Notes: generated from the letters alone by a model not told the origin. Shown: positions 10,641 through 23,251, numbered from the stretch's first letter. The stretch: DNA of 64,000 nucleotides from Cryptomeria japonica (GCF_030272615.1 NC_081411.1:181310977-181374976); one strand, 5' to 3'. A program made the numbers and translations.

Positions 10641-11717
10641 CTATTGTTTAATTAATATTATCCATTTTCCTCTAATTTTCCTAAGTTCTAACCCCAAGTA
10701 AATAATTACCTTTACTAATTTACCTCATCCTTAGCACCTTTCCTCCAGATAGTTAAATGAATAATTTTATTTATTTAATTTATCCCTTCACACATCACAT
10801 CATCCAACTCTCCAACTTGCATCCTAATCCTAATCCTAATCTTCGCCTAGTCCACTCCTTAATCATCTACAGACTTAAATTTTTATTAAGTGAAGTCAAT
10901 TTTTCCCATCCCATCAAGCACACGAGCTTCTTACACAGATACATGGGCTTGTTCCCTCAAGTACCCTATTTTTTAAATTTGAAATTCCTTTATTCCTCTC
11001 CTCCATTCCCCACCATAGATCCTCATCAATCAATCTCAACCAGTCATCTCTTCTCATCCAAAGACCTATATATCAAATATTTAATCATTTTTTCATCGAT
11101 CCTAGCCATTTTCCATTGGAGCATTGTTATATTTATGATTTTTGAGTGAACACACATAAAATTTATTATCATAGGACAAATCATTGCATCGAGGGGATAT
11201 CATAGTTCATTTCAGTTTGATTTTGTGTTGGTTTGGTCTCCTCTTGTCTAATTTTGATTGTTTCTTTTTTTATGTTTTTGGGTTGATTTTTTAGTTATTT
11301 TAATATATTTTGCAAGCACATTTTGCTAGACATGAGTGACAATGGAACTTCAGATTGTTGGAGACATTAGCACAATGAAATAGATTTTTGGACTAATAGC
11401 TTTTGCTCATAAATATATAGATGAAAGTCAAAGAATAGATATCAATCATAATTGATTAGTACGAAAAAATAAGACATGAAGTTTATGAAATAAGTCAAAT
11501 TAATCAACACTCTATACCTTTTGTTTATTTCTCCTTTAAATAAATAAAAAATATTAAATTTTATGATCAAAATAATTAATTTCTACTTAAATATCACTAA
11601 TATTATTAACTTAATATTCATGATTTAATTCATTTTTAATTACACCGAAGGCATGCCCTATTTAAAGTAATTGAGTTAACTCTGAAGATCAATGGTTTTC
11701 ATCTTCTAAAAATTGAT

Positions 11718-12765
11718 GCAAGACGATTGAACTTGTCATGACCATTGATATTGAATTCACAAATTTAAATTAATCCTATTTTCCTCGTCACTCAACATTC
11801 CTTTTTCCTCATTGGCCAGTTGGGATTGAGAAAGATTTTATTTGTAAGCAAAACAGAGTCTTTTTTCCTCACTGGGCAATTGGGATTGAGAAACATTTTT
11901 TTTGTAAGCAAAGCAGAGTATCAATTTTTAAAATAATATTATAATTTTGTGAGAGTATTTTATCAAAAAATAAATAAATAAATAAAAGTTTTCCTACTTG
12001 ATCTATATTGAATTCACAAATTACATTCTTTTTTCCTCATTGGCCAGTTGGGATTGAGAAGGATTTTTCTTGTAAGAAAAGTAGAGTATCCATTTGTAAA
12101 ATAATATTATAATTTTGTGAGAGTAAATATTAAAAAAAATATTTAAAAAATAAAAGTTTTTCCTCATTGGCCAATTGGGATTGAAAAAGTTTTTTGTTGT
12201 AAGCAAAGTAGAGTATCCATTCCTAAAAATATTTTTATAATTTTGTGAGAGTATTTTATGAAATAAATAAATAAAAGTTTTAGTAGTGGATGGATATTGA
12301 ATTCACAAATTTTAATTATTCTTATTTTCTTCGTCACTCAACATTCTTTTTTATTATAATTTTGTGAGAATGTTTTTTCAAAAATAAATAAATAAATTAA
12401 TTAAAGTTTTATTAGTGGATAGAGATTTAAGTGAAAAATAGAAATAAATCATAGTAAGTTATAATAGTTTGATTTTTATTGCTTTCATTCCATGTTTTTT
12501 CCCTCACAATTTACCATTTTATAAAACAAGATTAAACTTAATTATTCCTATTTTCCTTGTCACTCAACATTCTTTTTTCCTCATTGGCCAATTGGGATTG
12601 AGAAAGATTTTTTTTAAGAAAAGCAAAGTATCCATTTTTAAAATATTATCATAATTTTGTGAGAGAATTTTATAAATAAATAAATAAAAGTTTTACTAGT
12701 GGATTTATATTGAATTCACAAATTTTAATTAATCATATTTTCCTCATCACTCAACATTCTTCATT
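11718..12765 (+). repeat. Degenerate tandem array inside the Helitron
   Basis: At least five imperfect copies of a unit with the core TTCCTCATTGGCCAGTTGGG begin near 11803, 11862, 12029, 12157 and 12569, most followed by GATTGAGAAAGATTTT, a GTAAGCAAAGCAGAGTATCC-like stretch, AATTTTGTGAGAG and an AAATAAATAAAAGTTTT run. Spacing varies (about 59 to 410 bp) because units carry different internal deletions. The last unit stops directly before the Rep coding sequence. Confidence 0.8.
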
Positions 12766-12766
12766 T

Positions 12767-14231
12767 GTGGCAAATATTCCACCTGCACTTAGAGAGGTTG
12801 AAGAGGTGCGCTCTTTACTACAACTAAGGAAAGGACGACCAACTCCTACTCTAAATTGGCCACCCATTTACCCATCTCCCATAAATGAATACACCACTGA
12901 AGGATTGTTTGTAATGGCATTTCCCACTTTGTTTCCAAAAGGAAGCACCATATTCAAACATCAACGCATCAAAGAAGTTAAGTTACATGAATATGCTATG
13001 CATCTTCTATGATACCATGATAATAGATTTGGGCAACACCCATGATTTAGATACTTCATACTAAACATATTGATGTGTCATCAAAGTCAAGCCACATCCC
13101 CTATTTTTGTGCAAAGACAACTAGATGATTCTCTACCAACAATAATTTCTGATTTACGTCAAAGACTAAAGGACTTTCCTGATGACAAGCTTGTTGACCA
13201 ACTCATGCGGTTTACCTCATCAATTTGTGGCACACGCTCATTCTGGAACTAGCGTAGAGGAGAGCTCTCAGACTTAGTTATTCAGATTGGTTGCCCAGCA
13301 CTATTCTTCACGCTCAATGCAACAAATACAAAATGACCAGACTTGCATAGTATCATTCCATCCAATGCACCTACAAATCCATATGCAACTTCTAGATGGA
13401 GGATGCAAAATATAGTTCAAAACCCACACCTTACTGTAGTATACATGCACCACAGATTTACAACATTTTGTGAAGAAGTCTTGGAAAAACTCCTTGGTGC
13501 AAAAGAGTATTGGTATACGTATAATTCTTAAACTATTGTAATCTTGTACTACAAAACATGATCCTTATATCACTCACTAAAAATTCCTTTCGCGGGTATG
13601 AGTGGCAACATAGAGGATCTGCACATATCCATGGTTTCATTTGGCTCCATGAAGCACTTGACTTTGAAAAATTACAATGGAATAACATTCAATTAGTACA
13701 AAATGCACTTGACTACATTGATAGATATGTCTCTGCATGGAACCCAAAAACCATTGAATTAAGAAACATAATGATTCATAGATCTCCTATTGATGATCCT
13801 TGCTTGATGGACACAAGAATGATAATGACAACAGACCCTTCCACTGACTACAATGAATTGGCAAACCGTGTATAATGCACACAAAGTGCACCCTACAAAC
13901 TTGTCTCAAGAAAAAGGGGACATCTCTTGTTTGTCGTTATAAAGCCCCTTGGAGCATGCAAGAGAAATTAATCCTCTCCAATGATGATAATGGCCAACCT
14001 AAACATAATCGTGCAAGAAATGATGACCGCTTGAATCTTCACAACCCATCTATACTCTCTATTTGGAGGGCCAAGGTAGATTGCCAACTTGTTCTCTCAA
14101 TAAATGCAGTTCTAAAATATGTCGCAAAATATGCAGCAAAAGCTGAACATAAATCTGAAACATACCATGCTATGCTATCTCGCATTTCAACCAATTTTGA
14201 GCCTAAAAAACTTGCCTTAATTACCTTTTGA
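12767..14231 (+). pseudogene. Helitron Rep (HUH endonuclease) remnant
   Basis: N-terminal half of the Rep-helicase protein, which nicks and joins DNA during rolling-circle transposition. Frame 12767-13531 gives the Helitron N-terminal domain (GLFVMAFPTLFPKGS, FGQHP.FRYFILN, GTRSFWN, DSLPTIISDLRQRL) with at least three in-frame stops. After a shift, 13558-13875 gives EWQHRGSAHIHGFIWL, holding the HUH-type His-x-His. After another shift, 13875-14231 gives LKYVAKYAAKAEHKSETYHAML, the region of the catalytic tyrosines (Y-x3-Y-x2-K). The decay is mostly stops in the first part and shifts later. Confidence 0.85.
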
Positions 14232-14786
14232 AAAATGCTTACCGATACTCTTGTAGATCGAGACATTGGTGCTCAAGAGACTTGCCACCTTCTGTTAAAA
14301 TTACCACTCTCCATATGTAGCAGGACATTTATTTCTTTAAATATAAACTGAAAAAACTTTCAACGTGTTTCAATCTCACCCACATCCACAACCACGTCCC
14401 CAAGTTATATAAATGCTTATATGGCACAACCTACACATCTAGAAACATTGTCACTTATTCAAGTCACTCAAAAGTGGACCTTCAAAGCATCTTGCAAGCA
14501 CAACCAATGGAAAGAACGATCCACACTAGCTATTGTTCGAGTATCTCCATGATTCAGAAGCATCCCAACAAAAGATGACAAAACTTTCCAAGCATTCTAT
14601 TAGACTAAACTACTACTATACCATCCATTTTGCAACATTCTGAATGATATTGGTACATCAGATGACCAAGTTATGGAAAAATGGTCAACTTTCTCTTGCT
14701 ACTACCAACCATGGCATGTGTGATGCACACCTCTGCAACCAGATGAAGAAACTAATACTGGAAGTCCACCTATTCAAGAGGACCCC

Positions 14787-16325
14787 ATGCAACAATATAT
14801 ACCTCATGAATGGAAAATATTATCAAGTCTATATTCAGGCCTCCCTATGCATATTGATGAAATTGACATGCTTGGTCAATGTGGAATTGACCTCAACCAT
14901 GATTGGGGAGAGGCTCATGTAAATCTGCAAGAAGAAATAATAGCTACTACTTTCATAGACTCAAATCGGCCAACATTTCAAGCTCCCTATGATCTCAATC
15001 AAAACACCCAACTTCACCTGTCTATTGAGAAAAAAAAAGCATATGATATAGTTGTTTCACACCTACAAGCCACTACTTTGCAACCACCACTTAAGATAAT
15101 TGTTCAAGGAACATCTGGAACTGGAAAGTCTCACTTGATTAAAATCATCAAGATTGCATTGATGAGCACAACACCAATTGGCCAATCACCACTACTACTT
15201 CTTGCACCAATAGGTATCATAGCATTCAACATATAAGCACCGACAATTCATTATGCCTTGAGAATACCAATAATAGAAATGGCCCCCTTACAAGGACAAA
15301 CACTAGCAACACTGCAAGAGAGTATGTACTTCATTCAATACATTCTAATAGATGAAATGAGTTTCATTGGCCCAAAGCTACTACAACAAATTGACAGCAG
15401 ATTGCATGAAGCATTCCCAAGCCAAAATCATATCCCATTTGGAGGATGATCAATCATGCTATTCGGTGACTTAGGGCTGCTACCACTAGTCAAAGATATC
15501 CCTATGTATGCTTCAACTTCTTATGGGGGAATATTGTGGCGCTCTTTCACAACAATTATAACTTTGAACAAAATATTTTGTCAAATTGGAGAGGATCCAA
15601 CACAAATTAGTTTTCCTGCCCTTCTCTCAAATTTACGCAATGTAGAGCCTACAATTGCATATTGGCAACCTCTAATGTCATGATCAAGCTCCTCACTCAC
15701 AACTAAAGAGAAATCTCATTGCTCATCCTCCACACATCTATTTTCAATGAATGAAATGGTGTCTTCACATAATAAACGTATGTTGTTATCTTCAGCAATG
15801 CTAGTAGCATTATCCATAGCAGAGCAACATAGGGGATCAACATGCTCAAATCCAGAAGAAGAACAACTTGAATCTAACATACTCCTATGTATTGGCCAAA
15901 CTGTTATGTTATGTTCACATTTGTGGGTGGAAACAAGGCTTGTAAATGATGTACTTGGAAAAGTCAAAGCAATTGTATATAGACATGAAGAAAGACCACC
16001 TCAACTTCCATTATTTGTTGTTGTTCACTTCAAAAATTATAGAGGACCAATTGATGTGGGATCACAATAAACCAAAAAATGTTCCTATAAACCCTATGAG
16101 TCATCGTGTTCGATGTCAAATACCACTAAAAATGGCATGGGCATTAACTATACATAAATCATAGGGGCTCACACTCCAACAAGAAACAATTGACATCAAC
16201 AACATTGATCGTCAAGGATTGACATTTACAGCTATCTCAAGAGTTCGTGAACTTGCAAGCCTCCGCATACACGCCACCTTCACATTCGAAAGATATTCAC
16301 ACAAGCAAACCAACTCATATGTTGC
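14787..16325 (+). pseudogene. Helitron PIF1-type helicase remnant
   Basis: C-terminal superfamily 1 helicase of the Rep-helicase. Visible motifs in order: Walker A VQGTSGTGKSHLIK (near 15103-15145), Walker B LIDEMSFIGPK (near 15347), GDLGLLPLVKDIPMY (the GD-x-QLPPV motif, with Gln replaced), and near 16135 AWALTIHKS followed by a stop in place of Gln and GLTLQQETID, then GLTFTAISRVREL, the motif VI region. Most lies in one frame (14787-16070) with stops near 15235, 15448 and 15681, then shifts. The region 14270-14786 is too decayed for me to read a continuous domain. Confidence 0.87.
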
Positions 16326-16910
16326 TCATCGAAAACAAGTTAAAAGATCTCCAGGTTTGTTCACTCAAGCACTTGTTTTCATAATCTACAATATTCAAAT
16401 TCTACTTATCTCTTTTCCATACTCTACAGGTACAAATTCTACAAAAGGATAATTGAACACTTATTCGTAATACTATTTAATTATTACTACAAGTGAAAAG
16501 ATCTCCAAGTTTGTTCAATAAATCACTTGTTTTTGTATTTTTATAATGTATACATTAAATCTAGACTTTTTCAACTTACAAACAATTCAACAAATAGTTC
16601 CTTTAAAAAAATATTGATTACTAAATCTACAAATATTCAATAATCAATGTTAAACAATCAAGCATGTAACAAAAGTTGTACAATTTTTTACTTTGTAATT
16701 ATATCTTGTTTTCATACTCTATAGGTACAAATTTTACAATACGATAATTTCCCTTATTCGCAACACCATTGTATTATTAGTTACTTCCAATTCAAAAGAG
16801 TTTGCAAAAATAATTTGTACAAAAAAAGAAACATTACTTGTTAATTGCATATATTGTTCAAGGTCCAAAACTAACTTAAATATAATATCAAAGATATCCT
16901 CGGCGTACCC

Positions 16911-16936
16911 ATTGCACACTAAAGTGCAATTGCTAG
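16911..16936 (+). other. Helitron 3' hairpin and CTAG end
   Basis: ATTGCAC and GTGCAAT (16911-16917, 16924-16930) form a perfect 7 bp stem with a 6-base loop. They are followed by TG and CTAG (16933-16936), then T. A stem a few bases before CTRR is the Helitron 3' signature. Confidence 0.85.
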
Positions 16937-17505
16937 TTATTGATAACAAGAAGATTTAGGTTCTGAACCCTATGCTAAGAAGCATCCTTATCTCCAATGC
17001 GACAATGGAGAAAATGACAGGATTGGTAGGGAATAAAATGTGCATATTTTACGGGTCCGCCAAGGCCTAAGTCACATAGGAGCGAAATTATCCCTCATGA
17101 GTACTAGGTTTAGATTGTTTTGTCATTTTCCTCCAGGCTAATGCGGAACTTGAATGTTAAAATACGTTATTTAATTAACATCCATTTTCTTCTTTATTTA
17201 ATAATGCTCTGTAATTCTGCTATATACAATTTCCAGTAGAACATGTTATCTCGTTGGCTGAATTTTAATTTGAGGGAAACAACAGTTTAGTATGGAGCTC
17301 GTTTTTAACTGAAATATAATCTTCTTATATTAAGAAAACAATTCAATTAAGGAAAAAAATAAAACACTAGTAGTGCAAAACAAAGCATACCGTTATACAA
17401 GTGCATGGTCATTTTTATATTAAATTATTTATTTATTTAAGTGAAGCAAATAATACAATGCATTGTCCGAGTAATCTATACCAGCGCTTCCCTATGGAAC
17501 ATCCA
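16937..17505. other. Intergenic, nothing recognised
   Basis: AT-rich flank between the Helitron end and the reductase pseudogene. No ORF or repeat that I can assign. Confidence 0.5.
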
Positions 17506-18462
17506 CTATACAAAGGATGCAATTTTTGTTTCTGATGGGTTTACCTTGCAGATGTCAAGAAACTCATCAACACTCGTAAACTTATATTCTGGATAAAGTT
17601 GAGTAGCCTCCAGATCTTCAGTTGCCCTATGAATGGTCAACAAAATAAGCAGCATAAGAATTGGCAGAAATGAACGTGTATGGAATCCCTGCCTCTCTTC
17701 AGTTACCCTATGAATGGTCTTCTTAATATCATTTATTCTCTCAAAGGCAGGCAACGTCTTGATTCTGTCCACTTCATTGCCAAATTCTGATGGCAGGAAC
17801 CTCTGTTTGAAACAAGACAAGACATAAAATGTAATGAATGCACCAATAAATGGGTCGTGTTGCTAAGTGCAAAATAATATAAATTATAAGTTATTGACCA
17901 ATCGAAGTGACTAAATTTTTTTTTGGGTCTGCCGCATAAAATGCAGATCACTTTTTCTGTTATTATATTTTTCACTACTCTGATTGTAAACAGTAGGTGC
18001 GTTATTGCTCAACAGTTGGCTATGTGAGACAAAAATTCAGAAGCCATTTATACCTTTATATTTCCTGCTGCCTTGATAGCCTTTAAAATATTGAGCTGAT
18101 ATAAATGTTGGGGAATGGCCACTGCAGATATTACTATATCCACTTGCTTGATTTAATTGGTAAGGCTGTTATGATCATCTAAAGATCTCTGCTCCCATCA
18201 ACGAAAGTGATAAATGAATCCTTCTAGTTAAAGGACATAACATCAAAACCAATATGAATATGCTTTTGTCATTTGAATCACTGACCTGAAGAATGGTAAT
18301 ACCATCGTCTCTATATTGTTGGAGTAATTGTCACTTGAAGGAATGAGGATCTGCAGTGGAAGGACTCACAAAAGCAAATATTGGGTAGCCAAGTGAGACA
18401 CCGGCTTTCGCCATGCATTTGCCAATGTACCCAGTTGCTCCAATTATCAATATCCTATTCAT
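17506..18462 (-). pseudogene. Isoflavone reductase-like (PCBER/PLR family) pseudogene
   Basis: NADPH-dependent reductases of this family act on lignans and neolignans. Reading from ATG at 18462: exon 1 (18462-18286) gives MNRILIIGATGYIGKCMAKA with the GxxGxxG cofactor motif and ends at a CAG|GTCAG donor. Exon 2 (18188-18054) gives QVDIVISAVAIPQHLYQLN and ends AAG|GTA. Exon 3 (17802-17506) starts RFLPSEFGNEVDRIKTLP after CAAACAG. There are stops in exon 1 (after PHSFK) and exon 2 (after SLTN). In exon 3, about 150 residues normally present between the KK-x-IRRA-x-E helix and the C-terminus (ATQLYPEYKFTSVDEFLD) are missing. The deletion is bridged by a 79 bp segment flanked by direct repeats of about 24 bp. 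PCBER, PLR or LAR-like cannot be separated from this remnant. Confidence 0.85.
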
Positions 18463-18652
18463 CTTGGCAGCCTCCCCTTCAATAGATTTAATTCACTGCA
18501 AAGCATAACTGATTGAATACTTACAATGAAAATTCAAGACAGTCTAAACAAACACAGCTAGTTATCTCTATCTCTTCATGAAACAAAAGTATAATCAGTT
18601 TCTTATGAACACCTTGCTGAGCTCTTGACTTGAATCTTTGGTTGTATAAAGG

Positions 18653-18662
18653 AGATATTTAT
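18653..18662 (-). promoter_or_regulatory. Candidate TATA box of the reductase pseudogene
   Basis: TATAAATATC on the minus strand, about 190 bases before the ATG at 18462. Position is plausible; a chance match in AT-rich DNA is possible. Confidence 0.4.
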
Positions 18663-18799
18663 AGTAGGGAATTGAGAATGAATATAAAGAATCAACGTGA
18701 TTATTTGATGAATGTTTGACACTATCTCTGATTTTTTCAAGTTTAACTACAAGTTGATTAGTTTCTTTGTTTAGAGCTCGACTGATAATTTAATCTAGG

Positions 18800-19200
18800 C
18801 GTTTTGGGTCCCACAAGTGTTTTTTTATACGCACCAGTAATCGAATACGGTAGACAGTCATTTTTTTAAATTGAAGTAATGCAAAACTATTACAAAAGAG
18901 AAGACAGTCAAAAGATTGTCAAGAAAATATCATAACAGTTCTTATTAATCAGCCAAATAACATCAGATTGCAGCCAATAAAAACAGTCAATATATAAGAC
19001 ACATAGCCCTTACAACAGCTAATACATAAGGTAGAACAACTCCAGATTGTAGCAAAAACGTAAGGCACTCAACCATTACAAACACTCAGAACATGAGACA
19101 GAACAAAACCAGAATTGCAGCCATGATTGCAGTCATAAACTAATACCTAGGGTAACAATACTAATCTTTAAAAGGGCTCCTTAGGTCCTGTGTGATAATG
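18800..19200. other. Non-coding, possibly LINE 3' untranslated region
   Basis: No coding signal. It lies directly downstream (minus strand) of the LINE C-terminal domain. A T-run at about 18860 could be a decayed poly-A tail on the minus strand, which would put the LINE end there. I could not find a target-site duplication to confirm it. Confidence 0.3.
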
Positions 19201-19702
19201 ACCTTCCTTGTGTTGAGCAGGTGTTAACCTGAACCTTAATTTTTTGAATTTGGAAGTCGACTTGTCAGTTCTTCTCTGCTTTTGCTTGTAGTTAAGAAAA
19301 AATTGATGTCAGAAAAAAAAAATGTTTGAGAAAAGTTTTAGATATGCACCTTCTTGATGAGCATTTGAGTTATTAAATATAGCTTTACATCTGAATCTCC
19401 AAATATGAAACACAATAACATGCCTGACACCATCGGCAATATTATCACCATGTAACCCCACACCAAGAAGAGCTTCTTTCCAAGTCAAGTTTAAAAACTG
19501 AATTCCATTGTTTTAATAAATTGATATTCCCAAAAGATATGCTTTATACTTTCATTCCTTAGACAGAATGGACAATTAGCTGATTGAACCATTTTACATC
19601 TCAGTTTGTCCCCAACAGGAAGCTTGCAATGTAGAATTCTCCAAGTAGTTAATTGAGCATCTGCATTGGCCTTTGATCTCCAAATCTGAGCAGATAATTT
19701 TG

Positions 19703-19810
19703 ATCAAAAGTTTTCTTTGAATTTACAATTTCATTTAGCATTCAAACGAAATCTTAATCAAAAGTTTTCTTTGAATTTACAATTTCATTTAGCATTCAAA
19801 TGAAATCTTA
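19703..19810. repeat. 54 bp tandem duplication in LINE ORF2
   Basis: Two adjacent 54 bp units, each starting ATCAAAAGTTTTCTTTGA, differing at about one base. 54 is a multiple of three, so it would not shift the frame. Confidence 0.85.
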
Positions 19811-20595
19811 AAGGCAGCCTTGGAAGTAACTGTAAGTAAACTTATTTTTAGAGGAAAAAATAAAAAAGGATGTGATGACATCCAAATCTAGTCTTTATAA
19901 AAGTTACAATGAATCAAAGTACAAAGTTTCATTGAAAGCTTCAATGAAACCAAAGATATCACAAAAAACAGAAAATCTGTGTACTTGTTGTTGAGATTGA
20001 ATCAATCTTTAATAGCTTGCCATGACAACCAACTCATGGTTTGAAAGTCCCAAATATCTTCGACATTACACACTTTTTTTAAAGAGGGCATAGGAGTTTT
20101 TTTGGATAACTCAATGCAAGAGGTTGATCATGGTAAAGAATGTGCTTATTCTACCGAATAGATGAGGTGGAAAAACTAAAACCATGTTGAAGAGAATTCT
20201 CTCTCCATTTTAGAAGATATTAGATATGTTTCCAAGCCTTCCAAATAGACTGGAGTGGAGAAGAAGCCTTAATCGAAAAGAAAGAAGCATGAAATTTTTT
20301 ATCAAGTTAACTCACATGCTGTCATTTACCCTTGATAGTAGCAAGACTAATACCATTGTGTATAAGAATCTTCCATGGTTCATCCGCATGAACAACATGG
20401 ATAATCAATTTAGTTGCTAGACAAAACCCTTGTGTCCTTGGATCTATAAGACCCAAGCCACCTTTACTTTTAGGCTGGATATAATGTGTCCAAGATGTGG
20501 ATATGAAGCCTCTATTACAATCGCATTTGGCCCAAAGAAATTGACCAACCATTTTGACTAAATCCTCGTACCCCTTTTTTGAGGGCATCCAACAT

Positions 20596-20645
20596 GAAGA
20601 ATAGTATATATGAGTTGCAAGAAGAATAGTATATATGAGTTTCAA
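20596..20645. repeat. 25 bp tandem duplication in LINE ORF2
   Basis: GAAGAATAGTATATATGAGT is repeated with a 25 bp period, one mismatch between units. It shifts the frame. Confidence 0.8.
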
Positions 20646-23251
20646 GAAGAATTTCATTAACTACTTGAATCTTGCCAGCCAAGGATAAAAATTTATTTCC
20701 CCAATTGAAAAGCTTGTTTCGAACTTTACTAAGGTACCAATTCCACATATCTGTGAGAGGCACCCCAATGCCAAATGGTATACCAAGGTACTTCATAATT
20801 TCCTAATGCTTGATATGTTTACATTCCCTTGGGATCCAAGGAGGAATAGGGCCATCACTGACCATCGAGAATTTTGTTTTGTTGTGCACAAGTTTGGACC
20901 ATGAAATTGCACAGTACAATTCCAAAATATCTAGCATTTGGAAATGTTCTATTTAGAATTTTCAAGAAATAAAATGCTAGCATCAACATAGTGAGAATTA
21001 GTAACAACTACATTACCCGGGATAGAAACTCCTAAGATCAGCTTTATATTATTAGCACTTTGAAGTAAATATCCCAAAGCATCAATCATGAGGACATAAA
21101 GGTATGGAGCTAAAGGACAACCTTGTTGAATCGATCCTTGTAAAGGAAATGGATCAGTTATCATATTATTGATAATAATCCAAGTATTAGCATCCTGAGA
21201 AAGCATTTGAACATGAGCTCAAAATTTAGGACCAAAACCTAGCCATTGAAGCATTTTAAGAATGAAGCTCCATTGAATTCCATCGTAATCCATGTCAAAG
21301 TTAAGTTTGATCAAAATATAATTTTGTTCTGTTTGTTGAGGCCATTCAGTAGTCTCTCATTCAAGCATGAGATTATCAAGAATAAATCTACCAGCAATGA
21401 AACTTGTTTGTTCATCCCTGGAAAGTCCTTGAACCACTGGTTTGTTCCTAATGGCCAAGGATTTTAGCGATAATATTATAGGAAGTGTTTAGCAAAGTAA
21501 TATGATTCCAACCAAGAATAGAGTCCTCTTGTTTTCCTTTAGGAAGGAGTTTAATTATTCCACCATTTATAAAAGGGCCTAAGGAACCATTTTTGAAAGC
21601 CTCCAGGAATTAATAGTAAAACACTTCCTTAAGGTGTTGTCACATAGCTTAGTAGAATTCCATAGGAATCCTACCATTGCCATGACTTTTATAAGGGACC
21701 ATGGAGAAGAGAGCTTATTCCAATTCTTCAAGTGTCAAGAGTATATCTAAATATTGGCTGTAATTAAAATCTATTTTGTTAGGGATGTAAGCTTTGACCA
21801 TGTCCTCAAGAGATTGTTCAATACCTTGCCATTGATTATCCTTAAAGAGATTTTCATAGAATCATTTAAAAGTGTTTCTTACATCAGATGGACTACTATT
21901 AATAACATCAAACTCATACCTAATGACACCTATTCTTTCCTTTTTATGTTTGTAGCTGAGATAATTGAAAAAGTATTTAGTGTCTTTGTTTCCTTCTCTA
22001 ATCCAATGAAGTTTAGATCCAGTTTTAGCCCTTTTCCATTATAGTTATCAATATTACATAGGTGCACTTCTGTAGCAACAAAAGAAGCTTGAATTCTAAT
22101 GTTGCAAGGACTGGTATTAAGGAGTTTTCTAGCCTAAGCAAGTTTTCCTTAAAGAGATTTTTCTTTATGTTTGTTTTGCCCAACCTTTTTTTGCCAAAAG
22201 AGCATAAATATATAGTGCATCGAGTAATGGTTGCACACTACCAGTCAATCCAAGACTCTCCATTAGTGGGTTTAGGGATAGAGTTCCAAATCCCCACAAG
22301 AGAGGCTAAACAAGATGGATTTTTGAAGTAGATAACATTGAGTTTGAAAGGAACAAAGTGATTAATGGTTGGTAGTTGAAAAGGACTTATACTGCAGATT
22401 ATAGGATAGTGATCAGAAAGTGTAGCAGAAAGGTCAACTTGAACAAACAAACCCTTCAAATCTTGGGTCAGTGGTAAAGTAGGAGATATGGAGAACCTAT
22501 CTAGCCTACTTAACTTTATGTCTTCTCCTATTCTACAATTAGACTAGGTATACCAATTATTTGACTAACTAGTAAATTTATCATGGATTGGATCAACCAC
22601 TCCCAAAGAATTGCAACAAAACAACCAACTATCAAATTCTTCTTCGCTAAGATTGGTTGATTTAAACTAGTTGCGGTCATGAGAATGTTTAACCATGTTA
22701 AAATCTCCACCAAGTATCTAATTAGCATTGGGAAGATTGTTAGACATCCAATTCCACAAGCCAATTTGATCCTTGATTAAATTGGAGGTGTAGATTGAAT
22801 AAAATCCAAGGAGATGACCATTAACAAAGGTGAGGGACAAAACTATGTGAAGGGTCCTCACCTTTGTTAATGATATATTTAGAAATCTATTGAGCAAAAC
22901 CAATAATAGGCCCACCTCTACCATCATTATGGGAGGTATGCAGAAAATTGGCTTCTCTACAGATGTTACATAATGAAGCATCAAGATTAGTATTGTAGAG
23001 TTTAACTTCATGGAGGAAAATCATATATGGTTTCCATTTCATAACGATGTCTTTAATTTTATATTTTGAAGGAGGGAGTGAAATCCCTCCAACATTCTAA
23101 GAGAGGATTCTAAAGTTCATGATGAAGAAGAGTAGAATCCTTAGCCTGGGACAACACACTAAACCTATTAGCAATATTCAAATCTGAAACCTTGGCTGCA
23201 TGCTCTATAGAAGTGGAAGAAGGGGACCAAGAGCGATGGCAGAGGAATTGG

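Larger units (their letters stand above)
10619..16936 (+). mobile_element. Helitron, both ends present, coding region decayed
   Basis: Starts TCTATACTAGTTAAATAA after an A, matching the plant Helitron 5' consensus (TC plus a CTATACTA-like run). It ends with a short hairpin and CTAG followed by T, so the insertion sits between A and T without target duplication, as is standard for Helitrons. Inside, in order: AT-rich leader, a degenerate repeat array (11718-12765), Rep (HUH) remnant and PIF1-type helicase remnant. Multiple stops and frameshifts make it non-autonomous now. Total length is about 6.3 kb. Confidence 0.85.
19330..23251 (-). pseudogene. LINE ORF2: endonuclease, reverse transcriptase, zf-RVT
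   Basis: Read on the minus strand. The endonuclease begins near 23120 with ILSWNVGGI-like sequence. RT follows: QTSFIAGRFILDN (near 21400), FDMDYDGIQWSFILKMLQWL, GSIQQGCPLAPYLYVLMIDA (near 21130), and NSHYVDASILFL at the catalytic box, where the usual YADD is YVDA, so the second catalytic Asp is gone. The thumb region MKYLGIPFGIGVPLTDMW starts at 20796. The C-terminus has KGGLGLIDPRTQGFCLATKL and zf-RVT (TTWRILHCKLPVGDKL, CPFCLRNESIKHIFW, near 19550-19660). Frames shift often. Small in-place tandem duplications occur at 19703-19810 and 20596-20645. Confidence 0.85.

Noticed and set aside
10757..11149. 130-codon ORF starting MNNFIYLIYPFTHH
   Set aside because: It lies in the Helitron leader, is low complexity (CCTAATCCTAATCC repeats) and has no recognisable domain.
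22062..22331. Plus-strand ORFs within 20-23 kb
   Set aside because: They are antisense to the LINE endonuclease and RT, which show clear motifs on the minus strand.
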